From Psychrobium sp051201665 (GTDB lineage: Bacteria; Pseudomonadota; Gammaproteobacteria; Enterobacterales; Psychrobiaceae), in assembly GCF_051201665.1 (NCBI RefSeq), contig NZ_CP179210.1, positions 4,225,774 through 4,289,773 of the forward strand: 64,000 nt of DNA. The letters are read 5' to 3'. Each line of letters starts with the position of its first letter. Within the stretch, counting starts at the first letter, position 1. Positions 43,563-53,164 of the stretch are shown here, piece by piece. A program made the translations under genes and the position numbers. The notes below the pieces were generated by a model, which worked only from the letters and a program-made list of their open reading frames with translations, made no database searches and was not told where the DNA came from.

Positions 43563-44285
43563 CTAAAACACATTAAATAACTGCTTAAGTGACTGAACCT
43601 GTCGCCGGCTAACATCCACTTGTTGATTTGATTTCATTACCGCGACTAAGCTACCGGCGGCCATTCCTTCTTCTAGCCTCAAAATATTATCTATTCTGAC
43701 GATTTCACTGCGACTGGTTTTGAAAAAATGTGCTGGGTTAAGTCGTTTTTCAACTTTATTCAGCGAAGAGTGAATATAAGACTTTCCTTGGCTGGTGTAT
43801 ACAGCAACATGATTACCAACAGACTCAAAACGCTCAATATCTTCTAAACGAATAATTTGATTGCTATCGCCGATCTTTAACAACAAACCGTGATTATCAG
43901 GAAGATAATCAATCACCTCCTCTGTTTTTACATCGCGCGCGAGTTTTACCCGTTCAATTGTTTTAGCTAATCGCTCACTGTTTACTGGTTTAACAATGTA
44001 ATCAGTGGCATTTAATGAAAATGCATCAACCGCATGCTCATTAAACGCAGTACAGAATACAAATTTAACGGTAGGCTCTATTTGCAGTGCTAATTCAAGG
44101 CCTGTCATCTCTGGCATTTGAATATCCAAAAATGCCAGATCTATAGCTGTATTTTCTAAGAAGTCTAATGCTTCTGCTGCTGTTTTCGCTTGAGCGACAA
44201 CTTCAATATCATCAAATTTTTCTAACAAACGATTTAATTCAACTCTCGCCAATCGTTCATCATCGACAATCAATACTTTAAGCAA
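43563..44285 (-). CDS. LytTR-family response regulator
   Basis: 240 residues: a receiver domain (IVDDERLARVELNRLL, phospho-acceptor in LAFLDIQMPEMTG, K in YIVKPV) and a C-terminal LytTR DNA-binding domain (RLEDIERFESVGNHVAVYTSQGK, HFFKTSRSEIVRIDNI). It overlaps the kinase gene by 8 bp. Probably controls the exporter genes upstream of it. Confidence 0.95.
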   Translation of the reverse strand: MLKVLIVDDERLARVELNRLLEKFDDIEVVAQAKTAAEALDFLENTAIDLAFLDIQMPEMTGLELALQIEPTVKFVFCTAFNEHAVDAFSLNATDYIVKPVNSERLAKTIERVKLARDVKTEEVIDYLPDNHGLLLKIGDSNQIIRLEDIERFESVGNHVAVYTSQGKSYIHSSLNKVEKRLNPAHFFKTSRSEIVRIDNILRLEEGMAAGSLVAVMKSNQQVDVSRRQVQSLKQLFNVF

Positions 44286-45396
44286 GTGGCAACTCCATTT
44301 TCACTTCAAAATAGCTATCAGTTTTTGTTTGATGCCAATCATACTTATTACCAAACATTAACGCTAATCGTTGTTTAACATTCTTCATACCAGTATTAGT
44401 GCCATCTGCCTGAGACGGTTTATTAATAGAATTTCCCACCATTAATTGCCATCTTTTATTATCGATTTTGGTGGCACTAATCATTATCTTACCCGGTTCG
44501 CTATTAGGTGAAATACCGTGTTTAATAGCATTCTCAACGAGGGTTAATAACGTTAACGTTGGAATTTTTTGCGTTAGTAAATCATCATCGATAGTTACAC
44601 CCAGTTGTAAGCGCTCTTCCAGTCTGATCTCTTCAATCGTTAGATAACGCGAACAAACTTGCCATTCATCATCCATCGAAGATGTCGCTTTTAAATGCGC
44701 ATGCAAATGAGTTCTAAATAACTCAGATAGCTGTGTAACCGTATCTGCAGCTTTATCTTGATCTTCGTATATGAGCGCTCGAATACTGTTAAATGCATTA
44801 AATAAAAAATGGGGATTTAATTGATTAGTTAACTGTTGAATTTGCGCATGATGCATTTCTTTTTGAACTTTCTTACGGTTGATTTGCTGATGCCAAAATA
44901 GATAAACAATTGCCCAGCCAATCAATGTTACATACGTATTAATAACAACCCATATAGAAAACTCTATCTTAGAAATATCGACTTTAGATAAATCTACTTT
45001 AGAATTTATGGGATCTATCATTTCAAAAATAGCTAACTTTTCAATAGCAAAACTTCCTGCTAAAGAAATACAACTAACAACAAATAAAAATATTAGAAAA
45101 TTTGTAATAACTCGCTTTGATAACGCATTATTTAAGACGAAAATTTTAATAAAACTGCGAATAAAAAAATGAGTTATTACAAATAACCAAGCTATATCTG
45201 CAAGCGTTCTAATAATGATAAAACTATATTGATTTTCAAGTAGAAAAACTTTTTGATAAGTATAAATCGATATAAAAAAGCTAATCAAATAACCAATAAA
45301 AGTAACTACTTTATAATTTTTAGTCGAAGTGAATGAAACTGAATAATACGTATTCCACCACTGTCTCATCATTTTTTTATTCATATCGTAATGCAT
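44278..45396 (-). CDS. LytS/YehU-type sensor histidine kinase
   Basis: 372 residues: four membrane segments in residues about 25-185, then the His_kinase domain with H-box QLNPHFLFNAFNSIRALIYED and the ATP-binding N-box VENAIKHGIS. No extra sensor domain, so the membrane part is the likely sensor, or it responds to the ABC permease. It overlaps the permease gene end by about 20 bp. Partner of the LytTR regulator. Confidence 0.93.
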   Translation of the reverse strand: MHYDMNKKMMRQWWNTYYSVSFTSTKNYKVVTFIGYLISFFISIYTYQKVFLLENQYSFIIIRTLADIAWLFVITHFFIRSFIKIFVLNNALSKRVITNFLIFLFVVSCISLAGSFAIEKLAIFEMIDPINSKVDLSKVDISKIEFSIWVVINTYVTLIGWAIVYLFWHQQINRKKVQKEMHHAQIQQLTNQLNPHFLFNAFNSIRALIYEDQDKAADTVTQLSELFRTHLHAHLKATSSMDDEWQVCSRYLTIEEIRLEERLQLGVTIDDDLLTQKIPTLTLLTLVENAIKHGISPNSEPGKIMISATKIDNKRWQLMVGNSINKPSQADGTNTGMKNVKQRLALMFGNKYDWHQTKTDSYFEVKMELPLA

Positions 45397-46615
45397 CTAC
45401 TGGGTTTAATTTCGCGGCCTTAACTGCCGGAGCGAGACCAAAGACTACGCCAATTGCTGTTGTAAATCCAAAAGAAAGTCCTATTGCCCACAATGGCACC
45501 ATGACACCATTTGATCCCGGCATAAACATAGAGACCATTGAGGCAAGTCCATAACCCAGTAATAGCCCTATTACACCGCCCAAAAGCGACAATAATAATG
45601 CTTCAACTAAAAACTGAAACAGAATAAATTGCGGACTGGCGCCTAACGCCTTAGCAATACCTATTTCTTTAGTTCGCTCAGTCACTGATACCAACATAAT
45701 ATTCATAATGCCAATACCACCAACAAGTAGACTGATACCAACGACACCAGAAGCAACGAGTGTGACTGAGGTCGTTATGCTCTCAAATTGTTTTTTCGTT
45801 TTTTCAGCTGTGATAAATTCAAAATGATCGACATCGTCACCACTTAGTTTGTGCTTTTGTCGTAATACTTGGCGAATATTTTCTTTAATGTTTTTGAAGT
45901 TAGCACCGTCAGCAGGTCTAAACATAATATCGATGTTATCTGTCGCCTGACTGCCATTTAACGATCGTACTGTGCTAAAGGGTGCAATGATGTAGTTGTC
46001 TTGGTCAAAGCCAAATAAACTACCACGCTTCTCTGCAAGTCCTATTACTCTAAACCAATCACCGCTAAGGTTAATAAACTCGCCAACAGGATCTGCTGGC
46101 ATGTTAAGTTTTTTAGCCACTGATGCGCCAATAAATGCCACACGGCGACGACGTAAATCATCACTTTCAGATAGAAAGCGCCCGAGCTCTGGATAAACAT
46201 GAATGACGGCCTGGTAACTACTGTCTGTTCCAATGATTTGGGTTTGCGTGTTGTTGCGTCCATATTGCACACTAGAACCGAGACTAAATGCGCGCATAAC
46301 AGCAGTCATATCCTGCACATTTTTTATTTTTCCTTTAAGCAATAAAAAATCGTCATAACTAATTTTATTGCTCGTACCTAACATCTCTTGCTCAGGGTTA
46401 GTGTAAGCTCGTAATGTCACCATATCACTGCCAAGATCATCAAGTTGGTCAGTTATATTTGCACTCAAACTCTCCATAATGGCAACAACAGTAATCACAG
46501 CACCAACACCAATAATAATACCTAAAGTGGTTAATGCACTGCGCATTCCATGCGCCGTTATAGCTTGAGTAGCCGCCTTTGAACCTTCAAAGAACGCGTG
46601 CAATATTTTACGCAT
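45377..46615 (-). CDS. MacB-like ABC transporter permease
   Basis: 412 residues from ATG 46615 (AAGGAAG ribosome site; further upstream codons lie in the ATPase gene). N-terminal segment RSALTTLGIIIGVGAVITVVA, a large periplasmic MacB_PCD domain and a C-terminal FtsX domain with ERTKEIGIAKALGASP. Forms a type VII ABC exporter/mechanotransmitter with the next-door ATPase and adaptor. Confidence 0.95.
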   Translation of the reverse strand: MRKILHAFFEGSKAATQAITAHGMRSALTTLGIIIGVGAVITVVAIMESLSANITDQLDDLGSDMVTLRAYTNPEQEMLGTSNKISYDDFLLLKGKIKNVQDMTAVMRAFSLGSSVQYGRNNTQTQIIGTDSSYQAVIHVYPELGRFLSESDDLRRRRVAFIGASVAKKLNMPADPVGEFINLSGDWFRVIGLAEKRGSLFGFDQDNYIIAPFSTVRSLNGSQATDNIDIMFRPADGANFKNIKENIRQVLRQKHKLSGDDVDHFEFITAEKTKKQFESITTSVTLVASGVVGISLLVGGIGIMNIMLVSVTERTKEIGIAKALGASPQFILFQFLVEALLLSLLGGVIGLLLGYGLASMVSMFMPGSNGVMVPLWAIGLSFGFTTAIGVVFGLAPAVKAAKLNPVDALRYE

Positions 46616-47330
46616 GTTGAGCTTCCTTGTGATTTTCAATATCACTTTCTATTTCACCATCAACTAACCTGACAACTCGTCGACAATGATCGGCAATGTC
46701 AGCCTCGTGAGTCACCAGAATAATGGTATGTCCTTGATCGTGTAATTCATCAAACAAGTCCATAATATCGCGTGTTGTTTTACTATCGAGATTACCAGTA
46801 GGCTCATCGCCCAGAATGATTGCAGGATTAGTAACAAGCGCCCTTGCAATAGCTACACGTTGACGTTGACCACCAGAGAGTTGATTAGGTAAGTTTTTAA
46901 CCTTATCGCTTAACCCAACGCGTTTAAGAGCGTCTAATGCTAACTTTTTTCGCTCACTGTTAGGCATAAGACGATAAATAAGCGGCTGCATTACGTTTTG
47001 CAAAACGCTTGCGCGTGGCAATAAATTAAAGCTCTGAAAAATAAAACCTACGCCATAATTACGAATTTCAGCGAGCTCAGCTTCACTTTGACTCGCGACG
47101 TTTTGATCATCAAGCCAATATTCACCATCGCTAGGATTATCTAAACAGCCTAAAATGTTCATCAGTGTGGACTTTCCAGAACCTGAAGGCCCTGTAATAG
47201 CAACGTATTCATTTTTATGAATTGATAAGTCGACATTTTTTAACGCATAAAACGCTTCGTCCGCCATATGGTAACTTTTACTGACATTATTGATTGCGAT
47301 GACCGCTTTACTCTCATGTGAATTCATCAT
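46608..47330 (-). CDS. MacB/LolD-like ABC ATPase
   Basis: 240 residues: Walker A GPSGSGKSTLMNILGCLD, Q-loop FIFQSFNLLPRAS, signature LSGGQRQRVAIARAL, Walker B IILGDEPTGNLDS and switch LVTHEADIA. Overlaps the permease start by 8 bp and abuts the adaptor stop. Powers the exporter of this operon. Confidence 0.96.
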   Translation of the reverse strand: MMNSHESKAVIAINNVSKSYHMADEAFYALKNVDLSIHKNEYVAITGPSGSGKSTLMNILGCLDNPSDGEYWLDDQNVASQSEAELAEIRNYGVGFIFQSFNLLPRASVLQNVMQPLIYRLMPNSERKKLALDALKRVGLSDKVKNLPNQLSGGQRQRVAIARALVTNPAIILGDEPTGNLDSKTTRDIMDLFDELHDQGHTIILVTHEADIADHCRRVVRLVDGEIESDIENHKEAQHA

Positions 47331-48475
47331 TAACTGTCCTTTTTCAGGCGTAGTTCACTACCCTCTTTAATATCACTCATCGTGCGGCTAGGACCAGTAA
47401 CAACGACTTGTTGAGCAGTTAACCCGTTGGTTATTTGTTGACGAGTATCTGTCGCCATTCCAACATCCACCCATTGTTTTTTAGCTCTGTCATTATCAAT
47501 AACCCAAACATAATTTTTATCATCATCTTTTAAAATGGCAGAAATAGGTACACTTAAAGATTCATCTGATTGGGCAGTAATAATTTCTGCACGGCAGCTC
47601 ATGCCAGGATAGAGGTGCTGACTGTCTGTCAACAACACTTTAACGCGAAAATATAAGCCTAATCCTTGGCGATCAGCTCGTGCAGATGTACCAATACTTG
47701 TTACATCACCAGAAATTGATTTTTTAGGATTAGCAGCAGAGAATACCTCTACTTTCATGCCTGGTTGCACACTGGCAATATCTGCTTCATCCACACGTAG
47801 TTCAGCAAGAATAGTTTTAGGATCAGCTAAGGTCATTAATGCTGAACCAACAATATTGGTCGTGCCAGCAATGACAGTTTCTCCCGGTTTCACGTCAACA
47901 GCAGCGATAAGTCCTGGCATTGAAGCTTTGAAAGTCGTTTTATTTAATCGATCTTTTGAAAAGTCTAACGATGCTTTGTTTTGATTTAAGCGCTCTTGTG
48001 CTGCCTTAACTTTAATTTGAGAAACATTTAACTGACTCTTAAATTGCGCTAAATCATCTGCACCAATGAGTTTTTGCTTAAATAGTTTAGATTTAACCGC
48101 GTATTGGCGACGCATTTCATTATATTGTTCTGTGACAAATTCAATTTCGATTTTTTGCGCATTGACGGCTGCCTGATTATTAGCAACATCTGCCGCAAAT
48201 GCCGTTTGATCGAGCTGCATCAAAACTTGTCCTTGTTCGACATATTCACCCTCTTCAACCAGAACCTGCGTTACTATCCCTGTAACTTCTGAGCGAATTT
48301 GAATTTGCGTATTAAAAATCAAGTTGCCTGAGGCTAAAATACTATCAGAGAGCACCTCTTTAGCGACTTGTTCACTGTTAACTTGCAAACTCTGCTGGCT
48401 CTTATCCATTTTTTTCCAAACCACTAACGTAGTAACACTGCTAATAATGGCCAACAATATAATGATTTTTTTCAT
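47330..48475 (-). CDS. MacA-like periplasmic adaptor (HlyD/RND type)
   Basis: 381 residues from ATG 48475 behind AAGGAAAG; the extra codons upstream in the frame overlap nothing conserved. N-terminal anchor, biotinyl-lipoyl halves (GIVTQVLVEEGEYVEQGQVLMQLD and GLIAAVDVKPGETVIAGT), coiled coil between, beta-barrel afterwards. Links the MacB-type pair to an outer-membrane channel, which is not encoded here. Confidence 0.93.
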   Translation of the reverse strand: MKKIIILLAIISSVTTLVVWKKMDKSQQSLQVNSEQVAKEVLSDSILASGNLIFNTQIQIRSEVTGIVTQVLVEEGEYVEQGQVLMQLDQTAFAADVANNQAAVNAQKIEIEFVTEQYNEMRRQYAVKSKLFKQKLIGADDLAQFKSQLNVSQIKVKAAQERLNQNKASLDFSKDRLNKTTFKASMPGLIAAVDVKPGETVIAGTTNIVGSALMTLADPKTILAELRVDEADIASVQPGMKVEVFSAANPKKSISGDVTSIGTSARADRQGLGLYFRVKVLLTDSQHLYPGMSCRAEIITAQSDESLSVPISAILKDDDKNYVWVIDNDRAKKQWVDVGMATDTRQQITNGLTAQQVVVTGPSRTMSDIKEGSELRLKKDS

Positions 48476-48513
48476 TATTCTTTCCTTATAAATCAAACAG
48501 TAAATAGCTTGTA

Positions 48514-49221
48514 TTAAGTAAATAAAACAAACCATCCTAGGAAGATCACAACTAACGGTAATGCTGAGAAAATAAACGCCTTAACCATTGGCATTTTACA
48601 ACAACGGTTGAAACCAATAGCAGCAATAACAATTGACCATAATGAGAATAGATTAATAGATTCAGCCCATTGATAAAGAGCATCACCAGGTAAGTAGCCT
48701 AATACAAGCTGATTTAATGATGCGTAGTTAATTAAAGATAATGGTAAATCACCAGATGCAGCAGTAAAAAATAAAGCACAGAAGCCTAATGTATTAACTA
48801 ACCCTGGCATCTGAGTCCAAATAGTGAAAACAAACCAATCACCAAATTTAAAATCGGGTTTAGTGTTAGCAGCACTCGAACCAATAACCAAGTAGTACAC
48901 CGTAAAGATAAGCGTAATAGCCGGCAACATAAATGCAGAAGAGACAGCTGCCATGATGCCCATGTAGTCAGCAATCATTTCCATACCTTGTTTTGCCGCT
49001 TCTCGTTCGGAAGTAGACATATCACCAGCAGCCATTAATTGTTGTTCAATTAACCACTCTGGCGACATCCCACCGAAAAACATCATTGAAGAAACGGATG
49101 TCACAGCAATAATCAATAGTAGACCAAGCACAGCCCACTTTTTATTTTCCTTTAAATTATCGAATACAGATTTAGGTTCGACGAATATATTGACCAACGA
49201 CATTGGTGTTGAATTACTCAT
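48514..49221 (-). CDS. Yip1-family membrane protein
   Basis: 235 residues with five membrane segments (about 28-48, 80-105, 130-150, 175-195, 208-233) and the start STPMSLVNIFVEPKSVFDNLKENKKW typical of bacterial Yip1/DUF1282-type proteins. First long gene of the exporter block, 38 bp before the adaptor start. Function unknown. Confidence 0.8.
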   Translation of the reverse strand: MSNSTPMSLVNIFVEPKSVFDNLKENKKWAVLGLLLIIAVTSVSSMMFFGGMSPEWLIEQQLMAAGDMSTSEREAAKQGMEMIADYMGIMAAVSSAFMLPAITLIFTVYYLVIGSSAANTKPDFKFGDWFVFTIWTQMPGLVNTLGFCALFFTAASGDLPLSLINYASLNQLVLGYLPGDALYQWAESINLFSLWSIVIAAIGFNRCCKMPMVKAFIFSALPLVVIFLGWFVLFT

Positions 49222-49238
49222 AAATAAGTCCTTGTAGT

Positions 49239-49370
49239 TTAATTTTTTAGAATAGATGAAGCCATTAGCGTCAGACTAAAACTCGGTAATAGATGTTTGA
49301 TTAACGTTTGTGAGTCCATAAAAACGACATCAAAGTTAATAAATTTAACAACATTGAGATATTCAGTCAT
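49239..49370 (-). CDS. 43-residue small protein or leader peptide upstream of the exporter operon
   Basis: ATG 49370 lies 7 bases after a strong AAAAAAGGAG ribosome site and opens 43 codons (MTEYLNVVKFINFDVVFMDS...) ending 17 bp before the Yip1 ATG. Weakly hydrophobic, no match known. A LytTR-like half-site ACCGTTCAT occurs upstream at 49443-49435. It may be a real small protein or a translated leader. Confidence 0.5.
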   Translation of the reverse strand: MTEYLNVVKFINFDVVFMDSQTLIKHLLPSFSLTLMASSILKN

Positions 49371-49493
49371 GTATCAGCTCCTTTTTTGATGCTGATATAT
49401 TACTGATGTGTGAAAAAGAAAATGGATAAAAGTGATGAACGGTCAATTGGCGTGATTTTCGGTTTTAAACCTAATTTGGGGCTTCACTTGCTA

Positions 49494-49536
49494 ATCTCTA
49501 CATTTGTAGATAAGGTATATCTACAAATGTAGAGAT
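49494..49536. promoter_or_regulatory. BlaI-type operator, perfect inverted repeat
   Basis: ATCTCTACATTTGTAGATA (49494-49512) and its exact reverse complement (49518-49536), 5 bp apart. Each arm contains TACAnnTGTA-like TACATTTGTA, the half-operator type bound by BlaI/MecI repressors. It lies 13 bp before the regulator ATG. Confidence 0.88.
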
Positions 49537-49549
49537 TGAGAAATAAATA

Positions 49550-49924
49550 ATGTCACTAACTAACTTTGAACTTGAAGTTATGCAACTATTTTGGGAATTA
49601 GAAAAAGCGAGTGCTCCTCAAGTTCATAAGCTTATCGAGCAAAAGCGTTCTGTAAAATATTCTACCGTCAAAACAATTATTGATAGATTGGAAAATAAAA
49701 AATCAATAAAAAGAAGTGGTAACCAAGGACGAACTATTTTTTATGTTCCAATTAATGAAAAGAAAACAATCAAAATTCCGTTGATTAGAAATTTTATTGA
49801 TAAAGTTTTCTTAGGTAATAGCCGCCCATTAGCAGCTCATATACTCGAGCAAGAGATACTAGATCTAGAAGATATCGAATATTTAGAAAATATTTTAAAG
49901 AAAAGGAAGAAGGATTTAAAATAA
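49550..49924 (+). CDS. BlaI/MecI-family repressor
   Basis: 124 residues with the BlaI winged helix (TNFELEVMQLFWELEKASAPQVHKLI, RSVKYSTVKTIIDRLENKKSIKR) and a C-terminal dimerisation helix pair. Such repressors are cleaved when the partner membrane peptidase is activated. The partner's ATG follows its stop with no gap. Autoregulated through the palindrome upstream. Confidence 0.93.
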   Translation: MSLTNFELEVMQLFWELEKASAPQVHKLIEQKRSVKYSTVKTIIDRLENKKSIKRSGNQGRTIFYVPINEKKTIKIPLIRNFIDKVFLGNSRPLAAHILEQEILDLEDIEYLENILKKRKKDLK

Positions 49925-51205
49925 ATGGAAGATTACCTTTTCGTTAGCCTGTGTATATCAATTGCTGTTTTGATACTATTAAAGTACAGCAAATTACCTA
50001 ATAGATTTAATTATTATTTGTCTAATTTAGCTATCGTCAGTTGGCTAATTCCTTATTCATTTTTAGCTAAGCTTGTCCCCGAAACAGCTTTAAAACAGCC
50101 ACTAATTCTAGCTATTTATTCTACCAACTCACCACAAACCGTCATTTCTCACACCCAGAGTAATAGCGTTTATGATTATTATTTTTTGATCTTATTTCAA
50201 TTATTAATAGCTATTGGTGTACTGATATTAGTCAAAAATATTCTGCATTTTTATCGCTGGAAAAAGCAGATAATTAGTGATCCATCATTCAATGTTAGTC
50301 GACATTTAAGTACTCGTTATTCGGCGCCTGTTTATATCTCTGAACACATTAATAACGGACTAATTTTAGGTTTATTTAACCCCGTAATTGTTGTTTCAAA
50401 TGCTATTTCGACATCTAAATATATAGATTTAATTATTGCTCATGAGAAGCAACATTTAGCGTGTAAAGACAATCTAAAGCTGTTCATTTTAGAAGTTACG
50501 GAATGTTTATTTTGGTGGAACCCAATAGTCAAAAAGCTCATTAACTATAATCGGTTATTTATTGAAGTGAACTGCGATGAGAGGGCAAGTATTACCTATG
50601 GAATAGATAATTACACTGAAAAATTAGCAGACTTAATTCTCTTAAATCACCAAACAATAACACAGCCTGTACCAACAGTAATTTCAACTAATAAACACAA
50701 TATTTATAGAGTCAAACGACTCAAGGAGAAAAGAAAAATGACATATAAAAACAAGCTTATCTGTTCACTAATAATAATATTAAGTAGTGCTTTGGTATCG
50801 TGGAATACGTTAGCTACTGCCACAAAAGATAATGATAAAACAAACCAACAACTTGGCGCATTTATTGAAATTGATATGTTGATTTCGAACCAACTTCAAA
50901 GCGATGAACAAGACACTTATCAAAATAAAATATCGTTATGGACTAATTTTGATGAGCAAGTTAGTTTCAAAACCAATGATGAATTAAGCATCAATCTTAA
51001 AGCCATTGATTTAGGTGAATCTGTACGTTTGGAGTATGAATTAATTGAATTACAAAAAGGTCAGCAAACAGTAGTTGAATCCCCTAAAATTTTAGTAACA
51101 CTTGGAAAGGAAGCCGTTGTTGAAATTCGTAATCCTGATATCAGTAAATATAACTATTATATTTCAACTGTAACATCTAAAAAGTTAGATCCTAGCTTAA
51201 ATTAA
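49925..51205 (+). CDS. M56-family (BlaR1/MecR1-like) membrane peptidase with unusual C-terminus
   Basis: 426 residues: membrane segments near 5-20, 35-55, 85-105 and 275-295, zinc motif IIAHEKQHLACKDN near residue 175, then WWNPIVKKLINYNRLFIEVNCDERA, the M56 signature. The extracytoplasmic C-terminal 130 residues contain none of the SxxK/SxN/KTG penicillin-binding motifs of true BlaR1, so the signal is not simply a beta-lactam. An internal AAGGAG before residue 272 could allow a second start, but I favour one protein. Residues encoded by 50334-50617 are duplicated at 38917. Confidence 0.9.
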   Translation: MEDYLFVSLCISIAVLILLKYSKLPNRFNYYLSNLAIVSWLIPYSFLAKLVPETALKQPLILAIYSTNSPQTVISHTQSNSVYDYYFLILFQLLIAIGVLILVKNILHFYRWKKQIISDPSFNVSRHLSTRYSAPVYISEHINNGLILGLFNPVIVVSNAISTSKYIDLIIAHEKQHLACKDNLKLFILEVTECLFWWNPIVKKLINYNRLFIEVNCDERASITYGIDNYTEKLADLILLNHQTITQPVPTVISTNKHNIYRVKRLKEKRKMTYKNKLICSLIIILSSALVSWNTLATATKDNDKTNQQLGAFIEIDMLISNQLQSDEQDTYQNKISLWTNFDEQVSFKTNDELSINLKAIDLGESVRLEYELIELQKGQQTVVESPKILVTLGKEAVVEIRNPDISKYNYYISTVTSKKLDPSLN

Positions 51206-51253
51206 GTAACTAAAATGGAGGATAGTTATTACTAATCATCCTCCATTTATCAC

Positions 51254-53143
51254 CTAACTTGCTTTCTTAAGCAGGCCTTTCTTTTTCATATAAACCAATA
51301 ACAGTGAAATAGCCGCCGGTGTGATACCAGAAATACGGCTTGCCATACCCAATGTAGCAGGGCGAGCTTCAGTAAGCTTTGCAACCACTTCATTTGATAA
51401 ACCAGATACTTGGCTATAATCTAAATCGATTGGCAATAATGTGTTTTCATTGCGTTGTTGTTTTTCAACTTCGTCCATCTGACGTGCAATATAACCTGCA
51501 TATTTGATTTGAGTTTGAACTTGATAGGCCGCATCTTCTTTCTCAAGGCCAGGGCCACAACCATCAATTTTCATAAGATCATCGTAAGTTAATTCAGGAC
51601 GGCGTAGCAGTTCTTCTAAATTTGCTTCACGACTCATTGGATTTTTTAATAATCCATTAAGTTGTTCAGCTTGTTCACTTTTAGCTTGGATCCAATGAGA
51701 CGATAAACGTTGTTTTTCTTGTTCAACACTCTCAATTTTTTCGTTAAACAATTTCCAACGATGATCATCCACTAAACCAAGTTCTCGACCTTGCTCTGTT
51801 AAACGTATATCCGCATTGTCTTCACGTAATAACAAACGGTATTCTGCACGTGAAGTAAACATGCGATAAGGTTCTTTAGTACCAAGTGTTGATAAATCGT
51901 CAATTAACACGCCCATATATGCTTGGTTACGTTGTGGTGACCAAACGTCTAAATCTTGTGATTGACGAGCGGCGTTCATCCCCGCAATTAATCCTTGAGC
52001 GCCAGCTTCTTCATAGCCAGTTGTGCCGTTAATTTGACCCGCAAAGAAAAGACCATTGATAAATTTGTTTTCAAGGCTTGGTTTTAAATCTCGAGGATCA
52101 AAATAATCATACTCAATAGCGTAACCTGGACGTGTAATGAAGGCATTTTCAAAACCCTTCATTGAATTTACTAGTTCAACTTGAACATCAAAAGGTAAGC
52201 TGGTGGATATGCCATTTGGGTAAACTTCATTAGTTGTTAACCCTTCTGGTTCAACGAATATTTGATGTGAGTTTTTATCAGCAAAACGAGTGATCTTATC
52301 TTCAATTGATGGACAATAACGTGGGCCAGTTCCTTCGATCACGCCTGTAAACATTGGGCTGCGATCTAATCCGTTACGAATAATATCATGCGTATTCTCA
52401 TTGGTATGAGTGATATAACATGGGATCTGTTGTGGATGATCGCTTTTATTACCAATGAATGAAAATGTTGGTAATGGGGTATCACCTGGTTGCGCTTCTA
52501 ATTTAGAAAAATCAATAGTGCGAGCATCAATACGTGGTGGCGTTCCAGTTTTTAGTCTATCAACACGCAATGGTAATTCTCGTAAACGAGCGGCTAACTT
52601 TATTGACGCAGGATCACCAGCACGACCACCGGTATGATTTTCTAATCCAATATGAATGGTTCCACCTAAGAAAGTTCCTACCGTTAGCACGACAGCTTTG
52701 GCAGTGAATTTAATACCCATTTGAGTTACAACACCACAAACTTGATCGTTTTCAACGATGAGATCATCACATGATTGTTGGAAAATAGTCAGGTTAGGTT
52801 GATTTTCTAATTTAGCGCGCACAGCTGCTTTGTATAAAGCGCGGTCAGTTTGAGCACGTGTTGCCCGAACTGCTGGGCCTTTACTTGAATTAAGGGTTCG
52901 AAATTGAATACCTGCTAGGTCAGTAGCCTGAGCCATATATCCGCCCAGTGCATCAATTTCTTTAACCAAATGTCCTTTACCAATACCACCAATGGCAGGA
53001 TTACATGACATTTGACCTAAGGTATCGATGTTATGCGTTAACAACAGGGTATTTTGTCCCATACGCGCAGCGGCTAGGGCAGCTTCAGTGCCTGCATGAC
53101 CACCACCAATGACAATTACATCAAACTGTTTGTTAAATAACAT
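51254..53143 (-). CDS. mnmG: tRNA uridine 5-carboxymethylaminomethyl modification enzyme MnmG
   Basis: 629 residues from ATG 53143 (MLFNKQFDVIVIGGGHAGTE), the same length as E. coli MnmG; seven more codons are open with a TTG start. FAD-binding GGGHAGTEAALAAARMG, MSCNPAIGGIGKGHLV, GTPPRIDARTIDFS, YCPSIEDKI and GFFAGQINGTTGYEEA-type blocks are present. With MnmE it modifies wobble uridines. It borders oriC as in E. coli, but the usual downstream rsmG is not here. Confidence 0.97.
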   Translation of the reverse strand: MLFNKQFDVIVIGGGHAGTEAALAAARMGQNTLLLTHNIDTLGQMSCNPAIGGIGKGHLVKEIDALGGYMAQATDLAGIQFRTLNSSKGPAVRATRAQTDRALYKAAVRAKLENQPNLTIFQQSCDDLIVENDQVCGVVTQMGIKFTAKAVVLTVGTFLGGTIHIGLENHTGGRAGDPASIKLAARLRELPLRVDRLKTGTPPRIDARTIDFSKLEAQPGDTPLPTFSFIGNKSDHPQQIPCYITHTNENTHDIIRNGLDRSPMFTGVIEGTGPRYCPSIEDKITRFADKNSHQIFVEPEGLTTNEVYPNGISTSLPFDVQVELVNSMKGFENAFITRPGYAIEYDYFDPRDLKPSLENKFINGLFFAGQINGTTGYEEAGAQGLIAGMNAARQSQDLDVWSPQRNQAYMGVLIDDLSTLGTKEPYRMFTSRAEYRLLLREDNADIRLTEQGRELGLVDDHRWKLFNEKIESVEQEKQRLSSHWIQAKSEQAEQLNGLLKNPMSREANLEELLRRPELTYDDLMKIDGCGPGLEKEDAAYQVQTQIKYAGYIARQMDEVEKQQRNENTLLPIDLDYSQVSGLSNEVVAKLTEARPATLGMASRISGITPAAISLLLVYMKKKGLLKKAS

Positions 53144-53164
53144 TTCTCGTACCACGTGTTTCAA

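Noticed and set aside
50738..51205. Separate exported protein starting inside the M56 gene
   Set aside because: An internal AAGGAG and signal-like segment exist, but the frame is continuous with the peptidase and such a membrane segment plus outer domain is the usual M56 layout.
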